Part shown: in pieces, positions 1 to 15,905 of the stretch
Position numbering within the stretch: the stretch's first letter is position 1
Layout: each line of letters begins with the position of its first letter
NCBI GenBank assembly: GCA_002900995.3
Contig: CM035306.1
Span: 2,693,848 to 2,757,847, forward strand
Length of the DNA stretch: 64,000 nt
Direction of reading: 5' to 3'
Source: Ganoderma boninense
Taxonomy: Eukaryota; Basidiomycota; Agaricomycetes; Polyporales; Polyporaceae
The notes under the pieces: generated by a model
Told to the model about the DNA's origin: nothing
Seen by the model: only the letters and a program-made list of their open reading frames with translations
Databases searched by the model: none
Position numbers and translations under genes: made by a program

Positions 1-1160
1 CGGGTGCGGTACGTGTTTCCTGCAGACCTATTCTGCACCAATATGCGGACACTTAGGCACTACATTCAATAGCGATACGCTGGAGCAGATTGATGTTGCC
101 AAATTGCTTATCAGCAAGTACTCCAACGTAAGTGCTTCTTCTGCTGAAAGAAGTAGTAGTCTAAACTAGCTTGCGCATATATAGACTTTCGCCTGGACTC
201 TGACTTCGCAGGAGATCAAGGTAGCTATGAGTAGGGGCAAAATTGCCTCCCTTCTCGGAGTGGAAGGGTATGGTTATAATCGCATCCAAGCAAATCGTTG
301 TTCATCGTTCCGATCGCCTTGCAGAGCTCATCAGCTTGGGAACTCCATCCAAACTCTCCGTCAATACTATGACCTCGGTGTCCGCTACATGACCCTTACA
401 CATGCATGCCACAACGCGTTCGCCGACTCTTGCGGCATGTTCCCAGCGCTCGAGCCCCGACACGGTGGCCTCAGCCCACTTGGCGTCTCGCTCATCGACG
501 AGATGAACCGTCTCGGCATGCTTGTCGATCTCAGTCACACCTCAGACAACACTGCGAAGCAAGCGCTGAAGCACTCGAAGGCCCCTGTCATTTGGAGCCA
601 CTCCTCTGCGCGGGCGGTCAACAACGTGCCCCGCAACGTTCCAGACGATGTGCTTGAACTCATTGGGAAGGGCCCGAACCAAACAGACGCAGTCGTCATG
701 GTCAACTTTGCACCGATGTTTGTCGCGCCACCAGGCGAGGCCGACGTCAAGTGGGTTGCGGACCATGTCGATCACATCGCCAAGGTGGCAGGCAAGGAGT
801 AGTGCGTAAATTCTCCCAGGCTGCCATTACCTAAACTTGATCCTAAAAAGCGTCATGATAGTGTTGGTCTGGGAAGTGACTTTGACGGCATTGGTGAGAC
901 GCCGGATGGCCTTGAGGATGTCTCGAAGTACCCAGCATTGGTGAGTGTTTTCCTTTCAATCCTTCTAACCACGTTCTCATGAGCATGGAATCTAGGTTGC
1001 TGAACTCTACAAGCGCGGTTGGAACACGTTTGAGCTCGCGGGGCTTACTGGTGGGAACCTTCTGCGTGTCATGGAGGCCGCAGAGCGTGTTGCTGCTGGG
1101 CTGCAACGGAGTGGCATGGAACCAGTCATGGCAAGATACGAGAAGAGGGAGGATCTGTGA
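1..1160 (+). CDS. Membrane-dipeptidase family protein (peptidase M19), 5' partial
   Basis: A zinc dipeptidase of the renal dipeptidase family, which hydrolyses dipeptides with a binuclear metal site. The gene enters from the left edge. Exons read as about 1-127, 185-267, 325-799, 851-940 and 996-1160, all with GT-AG introns. Family signatures in order are GVEGAHQLGN (bridging metal-ligand Glu), [22 protein letters not shown] and [10 protein letters not shown] (the two ligand histidines), and [16 protein letters not shown] (active-site Asp). The N-terminal HxD metal ligands lie outside the window. The first 25 bases end in tgcag and may be intron. The C-terminal [15 protein letters not shown] matches the family's closing helix. 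Family assignment is firm; the substrate cannot be told. Confidence 0.92.
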
Positions 1161-1586
1161 ACTAAGATTACGCGGATTAGAGGACCAGGGGACTTGACGG
1201 TGTGTGTGCTGGATATCTGTAACATGTCTAGTTTGCGTCTTTTCATCTGTTCTCATTAGCACAGTTGCTAGATTGGCTCAATGTGACGGCTTTCAGCGCT
1301 GCCCCTTTAGCTTTCCACATTTTCTTCACCGAACGTTCTCCGAAGGGTTAATGAACGGTGCCATGCAGCGAACTCATTTCGGGGACCTGCGTAGCTGATC
1401 ATAATCTAGGGTCCTGGACGCTATCTCAGGAATACATATAGTCTCTAGGGGGGCTCGCCGCCCCTCCGCAAGCTGGCACTGGCTCCTCGACTAGTTTTCC
1501 TCAGGTACGTGGCCGTACATCAACAATATCCTATTGTTGGACCCATAGTTTGGGGTAGGCTTTTATCACCGTGCCCAGAGTACCCC
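1161..1586. other. Intergenic, dipeptidase 3' flank to next gene
   Basis: No coding exon is seen. The stretch holds the 3' flank of the dipeptidase and the upstream region of the next gene. An open frame runs in from a GTG at 1509, but the first ATG is at 1587. Confidence 0.6.
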
Positions 1587-3903
1587 ATGCTAGACTCGAA
1601 GCCGCCGTTGTGGAAGATATGGCTCGTCCTCCTGGGAGCTTGTGATACTGTGGCGCAGGACGCCGCCTCCGACGCTCGCTCCCTCGCCATGGCCGTACAA
1701 AACATCAACGGAGCAAGTTCTATATTGTCACTCCTTCCGGTGCTATCGGGAAAAGCGCAGAACGTCAAGGCCATCGCCGCTCGCACATTTCCGGGATCTC
1801 TGACAATCCTTGGAGTGGGTGCAGGCCGCGTTCTCTCGAAGCTGCAGGTTGGTCTCATGCTGCTCAGCGCGGACCTATATCGCAACGTCGTCAGCGACTT
1901 GGCGGCCTACCATCAAGAATACGTGAATGCCTTCTCCCCCTCCCTCGTCCACGTCCCCACGGGCACCCCGGAGCGCCACTCCTCCAACACCGTCGTCAAC
2001 CACAACTTGACCGAGGACTACATGGTCGAGGCGTGGTTCCAGACGCAAGGTCTCCCAGCGAAGGTGGAGCTCAGCCAGCGCAACACCCGCAGGCTCGTAT
2101 GCGGACTCCTGGTGTACGTCCTCATGTACACGATCGAAACGTTCCTCGCAGTCCAGAACGCGGCGACCGGCACCGTCGTCCCACTTGTCGTCCTGCAAGT
2201 TGCCAGCGGGTTGCTGTGGGCCTCAGTCGTCTGCGTCCTGCAGGCCGTGCGGGGGCAGGGAGAACGTTATGTCTTCCTGAACAGGCTAGCGAGTACGGAT
2301 TACCGCTGCTTCCAGCTTAATGTGGCCGGGAAGCACGTCCAGAGTGTCGTGCTGAGCACCCAGCTGAGCCATATCCGCGAGTATAATCTCTTTGGGTCGA
2401 AGTACGAGAGTGGATGGCTCAAGGCTGCGGGTGCTGCGACAGTGCTGAGTGGCGTCATTGATGTCTTCACGACCTTCCTCGTCGTTGGTCTCAATGAGTG
2501 GGCCTATCCTTGGCTTGCGCTGCAGGTGCTCATCATCGCGATCAAAGTGGTATTCAGCGTGGAGCCAGTTCGCCGGATCCCCATCGTCGAGGTCCAGCCC
2601 TTGGGAGACGATGTTCCCGCGGAGCTCCCGACGGTCCTCACCTCCCCCCCTCATAGCCAACCTCGCAAGTCCCGCCTCCCAATCACTGTTACCTCGGCGC
2701 CGGGATACTCGTTCAGGGCTATATGCGTCCACCAGAACATCGTCTTTGAGCACGCGACTGAAGTCTACTGGCTTTCCCGCACCCCAGGCCTTTTCATCGG
2801 GCAACCTTACTACATGCGACGGCAAATGCACCCGGAGAAGCAGACCATGAGCTCGGCGAGCAGCGTGCCAGGCCTCGCCCACATGCGCGTGTCGTCCCTC
2901 CGTGGCGGGCAACAGACTGCTGACCCCGAAAAGACGTTCATCTCGCCGGTCACTTCTCCCACCTCTCCGCCTTCCGCATACAAATCTCCCTCGTCTCCGT
3001 CCTCCGAGTCCTCTAGATCCACCGGATCTACGGTGCTCCCAGGACTGCGGACCTCGGATGAGATTGTAGAGCTTCCGCGCATTGTCGTGTCCACCGCATC
3101 GCCAGTGGCCGCAACGCCCGTAACGCCTGCTGGTCAGATCGCCCCACCTACGTCTTTATCGATGCCCCCAGGTACCCCCACCACTCCTCCCGGAATTCCC
3201 CTCGCCCGCTCGGTCTCCTCTCGCACAAGCATCTCGTCCCGTGCCCCTACCCCGCCCGCCAAATCCCCCGCCCGCCGAGCGGCCACCCTCCCGTCGCGTC
3301 CATCTCGCCCAGCCACACCGATTCGCAATGCATCTCAGCCCAGCACCCCAACCCGTATCCCATCCCGCCCATCCACGCCCAGCCGCAACCCATCTCTCCG
3401 CGCCACCCCACCACACCCTCCTCGCCCTCCCAAACCAGAGCGACCTCCTCCGCCCATCCCCACCGACGTGCCGATCATAGCCCCACCGAAGCCGAAACGA
3501 GAGCCATCTGTGTCTCCCCCACCCTCCCCTGATCCGATCCGATACCTCGCGCTGAGGGACGGTCGACTCACGCTATCGGAGAGCGAGCAGCGGCGAGAGC
3601 CCAAGGAAGCTTTGCAGCGCGAGTTCCTCGCATGCCTCGCAGAGGTCGTGAGCGCGAACAAGGTGCCCAGTGTGGAGTTCATGCAGGCGATCGAGACGAC
3701 GTTGGAGGGTATCAAGCGGACGATGACGGAGACCTGGTACTTTTTCGGCACTACTGACCTCCTTCGCAATATGCGCGCTTCCTACCGAGACATCTTGTGG
3801 CGGAGGTACGTGTGACCCAAAGGTGCATGATGATGGGCAGGCTGCTAGTGAGGTAAACCAGCGCTGCATATGGTTCAAGTTCCGGGTCGAACTCGGGTGG
3901 TGA
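1587..3903 (+). CDS. Multi-pass membrane protein with long Ser/Pro-rich cytosolic tail, function unknown
   Basis: I do not recognise the family. From the ATG at 1587 the protein is about 770 aa. Hydrophobic segments lie near residues 170-190, 197-220, 285-305 and 310-330, with a weaker one near 10-20. From about residue 440 a Pro/Ser/Thr-rich region with SRPSTPSR-like repeats runs to about 690; it is likely disordered and a possible phosphorylation target. A conserved-looking charged C-terminal block follows (FLACLAEVVSANKVPSVEF). The frame stops at 3815, but a good donor (gtacgt, 3806) and acceptor (ctag, 3848) allow a last exon 3849-3903 ending FRVELGW; I prefer this because it reads as protein. 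The start at 1587 is chosen over an in-frame GTG at 1509. It converges on SPT8, 113 bases apart. Confidence 0.75.
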
Positions 3904-4016
3904 TATGTGCTTACCTTGATTCCTTCGTCTTGAAGAGATCAGTGAACGCGCTGGCGCAGGAAGTCCACCGGTTGTATTTATACATATTAGTAACACACTG
4001 CCAGATGCATGTCCAA

Positions 4017-6330
4017 TCAAATCAGGTGCTTGACTTCATGTACGAAGACAGTCTTGGTGTGCTCTCCATGCCACCCTCTGTTGCTGCTAGCACTGACCAA
4101 GAAACGTGCTGCTGGATCAACCACTACGAGACGAAGTCAGCAAGCGGCATATACTATGACAATGCCACTTTACTCACGCATCTGGGAAACGTAACCTCCA
4201 TGATGTCCAGGAATAATCTTGAACTGCACTCCACTCTTCATCTTGCCATATGCATCTGGCTCTCCCGCTTCGGCGACGTTCCAGAGACGAATGTTATCAG
4301 TGGAGGCACTACCGAAAGAGGCGGGTTAGGTTGATCGTCGAATATGACAGCGATGAACTCACCATGCAAGATGCCGGCCATCTGGGAATGCGACAACGCA
4401 CGACACTACGCCTGAACTAAGGGGGTTACGCAACGTTTTTAAGATTCTCGGGGTCCCTGACGCGGCGCGCCCCGTCTGTCGAACATCGTAGATTTCGACT
4501 GTACCGTTCCGGCGTCCAGCATATATTTGTGCTCCGTCAGCGGACCAGCACGCCTACAACCAAGCCAACGCCTTTCAACACGAGTCCACGACAGAGCCTC
4601 ATTGACAATGCACGTACCGACATGAGCCAAGGGGGAGTCTTCTCGCTCATCCATAGTCGACCAACGCCCCTTCCAGGAGAATGGACCCTTCGATCCCATA
4701 GAATGACCTGACCGTCAACATGTGCAGTCATAAGAAGATCGGGTGAGAAGGTGGCGTAGGTCGTAGGGTCAAGTACAGGCGGGGCACCCTTCGGTGCAAT
4801 CGCACCTCGTCCCAGATGTTGGCTATAGGGCTGGCCATGACCGTGTCCTGGGAACGGAGCGAAAGGGTTTGGGGCACCTGGACCATCTCCTTCGCCGTCG
4901 GCGTCAGGCTCATCGAATAGAGGATCGTACGACGCCTCAGATTTGACATCGTCATCTTGCTTTGGTGCCTGGTTTGCTTGCGGGGGAGGTGGAGGGGGCA
5001 TCGAGGAGGCATGGCTCCCTTGATGATCATCCCGTGAACCCCGCATGGAGACCGTGAACTCGCTCCCAGCTGTAATCGTGTTGTACGAGTTATGAATGAA
5101 ATTCGTGGAAAGCGGTCGGACGGCAATTGCTGCAAGCTGTGCGCCGTGTGCTGAAAACCTCCGCGCGAGCTGTCCAGTGTTCAAGTCCCAGTGCTGGGTC
5201 GGCGTGGTCAGCTTCTCAATTGTGTGTTGCAAAGCGAGAGCACTCACTATCGCCTCACCATCCCAACCAGCACTGAAGAACCCCTTCTCATCATGTTGCA
5301 GAGATAAGGCTGACACGGGTCCCCTATGCCCATGCATCACATAGCAGAGACGGCCAGGACTATGTCGCACAGTGTATAAACAGATTTGCCCTTGCTAGAA
5401 GGGCAACTTACTCAAAACCAAAAGAAACAGTGTGAGAGTGTGAGATATTACTTACGTCTGAACCAGCGAGTGACCACAAAGCATCCGACTGCATGGCAAG
5501 ACTGTACACAGGGTACATGGGAGCCTCCCCAGCGGAGCCGTCAGGGTTCACCATCGGAATTGCATTTTCCCACCAACAGCGAACCTGACCAGCCTTCATG
5601 ATACCTTCGATGACGCCGCAGTGTTGCCTCTGGGGAGCAGTAAGGAAGATCTTGCCGTTGACTGCAGCGAAAAGGTCGTAGTCGCGGATGTAGCCGTCGT
5701 CGGAGCCGGTGATGAGATGGGTCATGCATAGAGAAGATGCCAAGGCATGAGTAGCGCAAGGATGAGGTATTGCGCATATAGCTTCGACTGTGAAAGACCT
5801 GGGCCACCGTATGTCGGACAATAGTTTGGTTTTGCGTATCTGGGCTGGGGAGGGAGGACGTATCTGGGGCGGTGGTTGGGGCACTGTGGAGGAAGTAGCA
5901 AATAGACATGGTCATCACATGAGACAAGGAGTTTACGCAAGTGAAGACTGTTCTCTTACCTTGACCGCCAGTGGGTGATTCGATCACCGGGGACGCAGGC
6001 TTGCTGGGTATTGGAACCTCTTGAAGAGTCTGAGTGAGGACTTGCTCCAGGTCCTTGTGAGGAGACACATAGTCTTCGTCTGCATCTTCATCATCTGAGC
6101 CGTTATCAGATGTGGATGTATCCGTATCCTACAAAGCCCTTGAGTGCAGGTGAGTGGTTGAGTAAGGAAGGACGTACCTCCTCGCCTTCCGTGCCCTCCG
6201 CGGCTACGGCTGCGGTTAGATCGCCCTCCAGTGCATCAAGGATGTCCTCGTCAATATCCTCATCGGCGTCGGAGCCGTTTTCGAATTCAATGTCGTCGTA
6301 AACGTCGTCCTCGGAGTCGCTGTTGGCCAT
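4017..6330 (-). CDS. SPT8: SAGA complex subunit Spt8, WD40-repeat protein
   Basis: Spt8 is a WD40-repeat subunit of the SAGA coactivator that contacts TATA-binding protein. The N-terminus is strongly acidic (MANSDSEDDVYDDIEFENG), as in the family. Repeats are split over about eight exons: THLITGSDDGYIRDYD, CVIEG-like and RCWWENAI, SLAMQSDALWSLAGS, GHRGPVSALSLQHDEKGFF, YATFSPDLLMTAHVDGQVI, IYAGRRNGTVEIYDVRQ, NIRLWNVAEAGEPDAYGKM, ending FVHEVKHLI. A Pro/Asp-rich insert near the middle (QANQAPKQDDDVKSEASYD) sits between propeller blades. The ATG at 6330 is preferred; an upstream in-frame GTG at 6348 is not. The gene runs head to head with SRP54, with 111 bases between the starts. Identity rests on the acidic head, repeat layout and the GLL/WWEN region; a different WD40 protein is less likely. 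Confidence 0.85.
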
Positions 6331-6441
6331 GGTGGTCGTGGTGGACACAATCCATGAGAAGTGGTCGGAGTCAAGTGACGTACTCGAGGCCCGACTCGGG
6401 AGACGCGGTGAACTGGTCCTTGCTCAATCCCCTCTCTGACC
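6331..6441. promoter_or_regulatory. Shared 111-bp bidirectional promoter of SPT8 and SRP54
   Basis: Only 111 bases separate the two ATGs, so both 5' leaders and core promoters must share or overlap this segment. No clear TATA box is seen. Inference from spacing; transcription start sites are not visible. Confidence 0.5.
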
Positions 6442-8618
<2,177 letters not shown>

Positions 8619-9104
8619 TGGTCAATAGTTGGATACCAGCTTTGATGAATGTACGAATCGTGTACTAATAGACGGATCCGACTGTAGCATACGATCTGCA
8701 AACCTGCATCGTCATCATCGACGAGCGTGTGGCCTTGAAGCTTGAAGGAGCAGCGTGCCTGGAAGTTGCATGTCCAGCATACTGCAAAGAGCATCAAACG
8801 GCGGATTTGCAACGAGTGACAACCATCTTCATGAATTCGCTGCGTCTCAACTGGAAGTGGTCCCGCTAAAGTAGCTGCAGTGAATCATGCCACCTCTCTG
8901 TTCCTAAGACTTCGTACACACAAAGGAACGACCACCACACGACCCTGTCAGCGGAGAGAATGCAGAGCAAACAGAGGAGTAGCAAGGAGAGTGGGGGGTG
9001 AGAGAGAAGTAACGTCGGCGAAGGGGAAAGCGGAAGGGGGGACACCATAGAACACGAAAATGCTACAACACACATATCAAAACAACAATGCGACGACTTT
9101 CTCT
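8619..9104. other. Convergent 3' region between SRP54 and PAB1
   Basis: No coding exon is seen. The stretch holds the 3' ends of two convergent genes. The part near 8930-9060 is purine-rich on the plus strand, so pyrimidine-rich in the PAB1 3' end. Confidence 0.6.
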
Positions 9105-11397
<2,293 letters not shown>

Positions 11398-11936
11398 GGT
11401 GATTTTTAGAAGAAAGGGGGGTCGTTACTGCTTTGTGGACTTTTCTGCGACTGTGATGGGTGAGGATGAGGAAGGTTGAGGGCTGAGGTGGCGAAAATTG
11501 AAGGCGACACTCACACAGGAGGCGACAGAGCAACCGCTTTTTGGATTTTATGAATTTAGGATTTTTTGGATGTGTTTTGACCTGGGGGCATGAGACGGTG
11601 AGCACGGGGGGGACTGAAGGACGGGGACGAGAACAGACCTTGAATGATGGTTAGAAGAAACAGCCAGAGGCGATCCGGACGAGCAGCTTTACAGTCCCAC
11701 TTTTCCAACTCCGACAGGCGCCCAATCGAGGGCGGCACAATAGCGTCCTTTCTCAACAACAGCATGTTTGCGGCGTGCATTCGCTTGAGCGGCCACAAGG
11801 CCTCGCTTGAGGCAGTCTTTACGAGACAGACAATCGATTACATCCAGCACCATTCGCAAGTCAACACGTAACAACACGGATAATTCAGAACTGTCCGCAT
11901 AGCGTACAACAGATCGACATGTTTCAACAGAGCAGT
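11398..11936. other. Intergenic between SCAMP 3' end and PAB1 start
   Basis: Holds the PAB1 upstream region, including the A-rich tract, and the 3' flank of the SCAMP gene. No coding exon is seen. Confidence 0.6.
11537..11579 (-). promoter_or_regulatory. A-rich tract upstream of PAB1, candidate autoregulatory element
   Basis: Read on the PAB1 strand, this 43-nt stretch is mostly A with a few C/T interruptions, including runs of four to six A. It lies 140-182 nt before the start codon. A-rich 5' UTR tracts that bind PABP and repress its own translation are known for animal PABPC1. Whether this stretch is inside the transcribed leader is inference. Confidence 0.35.
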
Positions 11937-13310
11937 CTATCCCCGCCTGAAGTACGCCTTCGCGCCATGCGAAGCAAGCTCGGCCTTTGCCTGACAAGAA
12001 GTGTTTATGAGTGACCACAACGTAAAGTCGGAGCCCCTGTACGTCACAGCACGTACCTTCTCTACAGAGTGGCCAGCCGCATTGTGATGGGCCCAAATCT
12101 GATGTCCAACACAGCACTCCATCAGTGCTGAAACACGCACGGCGTGCAAAGACGATTTGGCCCACCTGGCGATAATAGTAGGCCAAGCCGACACCTTGCA
12201 CGACCCACCCGACAGTGGCTACCGTCCCGACGATGGCTGCAGGAAGTGAAGGCTTCGAGAACGCTTGGATGGTCTGGATGAGACCGGCGGACCCAGTGCT
12301 TGAAGGCGGAGTTAGTGAAGGTACTTCGACGCAAGAACCAGCGCTTCTCAAGTACCTTGGAATCCCAATTATCCTGGGAGGCTGTCAGCTTTCGGTTCCA
12401 TTGTGACGTAACTACCATGCTCACATGTAGACTGAGAAGAGTAAGTGGAACCCTCCAAAAAAGAAATACAGGTCTAGCATTCAAGGCAAACACATTAGCA
12501 CGGGCGGACGAATGTCTCTAATTGACATCATACAATAATACAACGCTTGCTCCTAAAAGATAGAAATTCCTTTTAGGCATGGCCTGAGCGAACGCCAGAG
12601 TACAGAGCCTACCTTCATGTAGCCATTATAAATGGGGCTGGAGTTTCCGATGAGGACAGAGGCGCAAGATAATTGTGGCGAAGAACACACCGATACCATA
12701 GCAGGAAGGACAAGGGAGTGATAATGATCACATAACTTTGCAATAGGAGTTCGTGAAGTTTATCATGTTGAATGCCAGAAGTCATGCAACGTACCCAATG
12801 CTTGAACCGAGATCGCTACCCCCATTAGATGATCCAGAAGCCAATATACAGATGCAAGCCACCATGTTGACTATGAGCGTTCCGGCAAGCACAAGCCAGA
12901 GCTGATACAAGCGGGTAACCAGGGGTTGCGATGCTGACGGTATTTCCTCCTGGATGGAGTGGAAAATAAGTGGGAAGACTGCAACAAGGGGAGAGAGAAT
13001 ACATGGCTCTTAGTTCCTCCGGTCCAAGCATCGTCAGAAGGCCGGTACTCACAAGGTGGCCAGTTGTTGCGACCATGTTTTCGAATATTGTCTTGTTTCT
13101 GCGTGAGCTCGCGCTCCCTTCTCTCCAGATCAGCCTCCCTCTGTCTCAGATCCTCCAATTGCGCGTCATGGGTCGAAGGCTTCACGGGGTCGTCAAAGGG
13201 GTTGGAGTCGAGAGTGTTGGAAGAAGCAAAGGGGTTTTCGTTATAACCTAAGATAAAGCCAGAGGTAAGAGGAACGACGAGCGAAGATCGACTTTGGACG
13301 TCATACTCAT
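11937..13310 (-). CDS. Secretory carrier-associated membrane protein (SCAMP)
   Basis: SCAMPs are four-span membrane proteins of post-Golgi and endocytic vesicles. Splicing about eight to ten short exons gives the family layout: NPF motifs (NENPFASSNTL, SNPFDD), a coiled-coil LRQREADLERRERELTQKQ, the NNWPP motif, then membrane spans including RLYQLWLVLAGTLIVNMVAC, FLLWYRPIYNGYMK, YYYLYFFFGGFHLLFSVYM, IGIPSTGSAGLIQTIQAF and VGTVATVGWVVQGVGLAYY, ending AELASHGAKAYFRRG. The first coding exon is only 4 nt (13307-13310, ATGA) before a gtatga donor; the second starts at 13247 and restores MSYNENPF. Several exon boundaries were set by family conservation rather than by open frames. Complete; identity is firm. 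Confidence 0.9.
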
Positions 13311-14825
13311 GATGGATTATAGTGCCGCCAGGGTGTCCGGGAGTATGAGGCTGGTGGGGTGAAGCAACGTTAGGGCGGAAGCAGCTTAGACGCCCTGCCG
13401 CCGTATGCGCAGCCTGGGCTGAGGCTCTGCGCTGGCGACGTGTCTGACAATTGCCCAAACAGACCACCTCCGTCTTGCCGACACTCACCTCTTCCCTCGA
13501 CTCCACCGCTGAACAGGCCCCACCCTCAATTGTCTCTCACGCTCCGGAGCTGAGACTATTCCCCGCGCCCATAAACGAAGATACCCGCCAGAATAGGCAC
13601 GCTCGTCGCCCAGAGACCATGCGGCAATAGGCGGCACCACCGGATTAGCGCGCGCAGACATCCTCCAGAATATGCACTTGTCAAGTGGTCGTCATCACAT
13701 GGAACTCGCTCTCCTCTGCAACTTCAAGACTGGTATTGCGGGCGCCCGTCGGCTTCCCAATCGTACACTGTGGGGCTGACATCCGCATGCAGTGTGCGAT
13801 AGTCCTACGGCAGAACGACAATGTCTTCCTCTCAACTCGTCGTTACGCATTCCGGTCAGTACGGATGTGATTTCGCTCTGGTCAAGAGAAGTGGGATAAC
13901 CGCGGTTGTTACTCAACAGTCTCGGCTGGCCGGCAGCGTTTCAACTTCCCAGCCACTTACCTGCCGCTGCCTGCCGCTGCGCAGCGGGTGCGTGCTCGGC
14001 ATGTCTAAAAATTGTGCTTATGTACGAGGTGTGTCCGTCCAAGACCTGTCGGCGTCGCCTCGCGGTACCTGTGATGTCGATGCGCGTGGCAGGGGCACAA
14101 CCACGAATGAAGACAGGGCGCGGGCTTGATGCTCCGCGCCCATGAGCCCTCAGGATAAATCGAGAAGCCTTAGCAACCGGCTGCGCCGTACCGCGCCGCA
14201 AGGGCTGGAATCGCCGGCCAAGTGGCGCCTCCGCCCCTTGTCCGCTCCCCGCAACGGTCACGGTGATTTCTCTCGACAGGCGTTAAATTGGGGTGGGCGG
14301 CACCCGCCCGCAGCAAACCAACCTCCATACCTGCCCATGGGCGGATAGAATTCACCTCTCAATGCCGTCTGGTGTCAATAGTTATCCAATGGACGAGGTA
14401 GTCTCTGTTCGGGCAGGGGCCAGGCCGGGTGCCTGCCTTCTCTTCTCCGTCCCGAGGAGGCGAATATTTTGGCGTGGAACCGCACGCGTGGAATGCTGTA
14501 CAAGTCGGCGCCTGCGGCGTTGGCCGACGGGGGGGAAAGAATAAAAGGGCCGGTGTCAATAGAGCACCTTCTCCGTCCGTTGCGTTTGTCCGGTTTCCAT
14601 CACCCACCCTCTTTCCCCCGCCGCCCTCCTCACCTCGCCTCCGAGGCGTGCTCTCGACGGTAAGTGTCTCTATCACTTCTCGCGTCCAACCCGGCAGTCC
14701 CTGACCTTCACCTCCGACTCGACAGCAGTCACTCTCTTAAACCCCACACTCCCTACGCTCATTCTTTGAGGTTCCCGCCTTTGCGTCAAGCCCCCTCTCA
14801 TCACCAACTCGTCCACGCTTCCATC
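13311..14825. other. Long divergent intergenic region, SCAMP to expansin-like gene
   Basis: About 1.5 kb between two divergent starts. The part before 14660 is GC-rich, then CT-rich from about 14560 to 14650, a typical fungal core-promoter signature. A candidate 5' UTR intron lies near 14661-14697 (gtaagt to ggcag). No conserved coding frame is recognised. Confidence 0.5.
14540..14548 (+). promoter_or_regulatory. Candidate TATA box of the expansin-like gene
   Basis: The sequence aataaaagg lies about 280 nt before the ATG and about 120 nt before a candidate leader intron, followed by a CT-rich stretch. A TATA box with a strong pyrimidine tract fits a highly expressed secreted protein. Position is the only support. 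Confidence 0.35.
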
Positions 14826-15905
14826 ATGCTCGTCCTCTCTTTCGCTTCCGCTGCCCTTGTCGCCACCGCCGGTGTCTCCGCTATGATGATTCCCCACCGT
14901 CATACCCAGCTCTCTCGTGACGAAAAGCCCGCTACGTACTACGAGGGCTATCTCGAGAACTACCAGGTGTACCACACCCGGTACTTGGCTCTTGACTGCG
15001 AGGCCAAGCATAACACCACTTTCTTTGACAAGTGTTGCCATCCTATGCTTGTAAGTCATTGCGATTTGCTGTGGATCGACTGTCTCCGCAGTCTCTGATG
15101 CCACGGTTGCTGTAGGCCACAGAGACGCTCGAGAAGAACCGCGCTCCCGAGTGCAACCCCGCCAACCAAGTCACGTCTACTGCCTCGTCCGCTGCCCCCA
15201 CGCAGACCGACGATGACGACTCTGACTGCGAGGATGACGATCCCACTTCCGCCATTTCCTCCGCAGCCCCGACGTCGACTGATGATGATGATGACTGCGA
15301 CGACGACGAGCCCACTAGCTCTGCGGTGCCCACCAGCTCCCATGTGGCTAGCTCGACCCACTCATCCTCGACTTCCTCGCGGAGCCCCGCCCCCGCCCCC
15401 GCCGCAGCCAAGACAACGCAAACACCTACGACGACTCACTCGCCTACCTCTACCACGCACTCCACCAAGGCTACGTCGACCAAGACGACTGCGCCTGCTG
15501 CTACCTCCACCGCTGCTTCCAGCAGCGACTTTACAGGCGGCCAGGCTACCTTCTTCTATCAGGGTGGCCAGGCTGGCGCGTGCGGCACTGTCCACTCTGA
15601 CAGCTCGTTCATTGCTGCCCTCCGTAAGTCTAGTCCGCCGTTAGCGCCTCATGGCTGTGATCACATCACTGACGACCATTGCAGAGACGAAGCGCTACGG
15701 TGATCTCTCCGAACAATCCGCGAACTGCGGCCGTAAGATTACCCTTACCAACACCAACAACGGCAAGAGCGTCACCGTCACCGTCGCCGACGCCTGCCCC
15801 ACCTGCGGCAACCAGAACGATCTCGACCTCTCCTACGCGGCGTTCCTCCAGATTGCCACTGAGGCAGAGGGCCAGGTCCCCATCGTCTGGCACTTCGACG
15901 ACTAA
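14826..15905 (+). CDS. Secreted expansin-like protein with Asp-rich and Ser/Thr-rich linker and C-terminal double-psi beta-barrel
   Basis: Exons 14826-15050, 15116-15623 and 15685-15905. The N-terminus is a signal peptide (LVLSFASAALVATAGVSA). A Cys-containing N-terminal segment follows (ALDCEAKHNTTFFDKCCHPM), then two acidic blocks (TDDDDSDCEDDDP, STDDDDDCDDDEP) and a long Ser/Thr/Pro/Ala linker that is likely O-glycosylated. The C-terminal ~110 residues form a double-psi beta-barrel of the RlpA/barwin/expansin-like type: GGQATFFYQGGQAGACGTVH, NCGRKITLTNTNNGKSVTV, VADACPTCGNQNDLDLSYAA, ending VPIVWHFDD. Such fungal proteins loosen or bind cell walls without clear hydrolysis. No expansin CBM63 domain follows. 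Start is fixed by the signal peptide. Confidence 0.88.

Noticed and set aside
1509..1586. Upstream GTG extension of the membrane protein
   Set aside because: Nuclear fungal genes start at ATG; the in-frame ATG at 1587 is the first.
3870..4334. Plus-strand open frame of 154 codons
   Set aside because: It lies antisense to the verified 3' exons of SPT8 and shows no motif.
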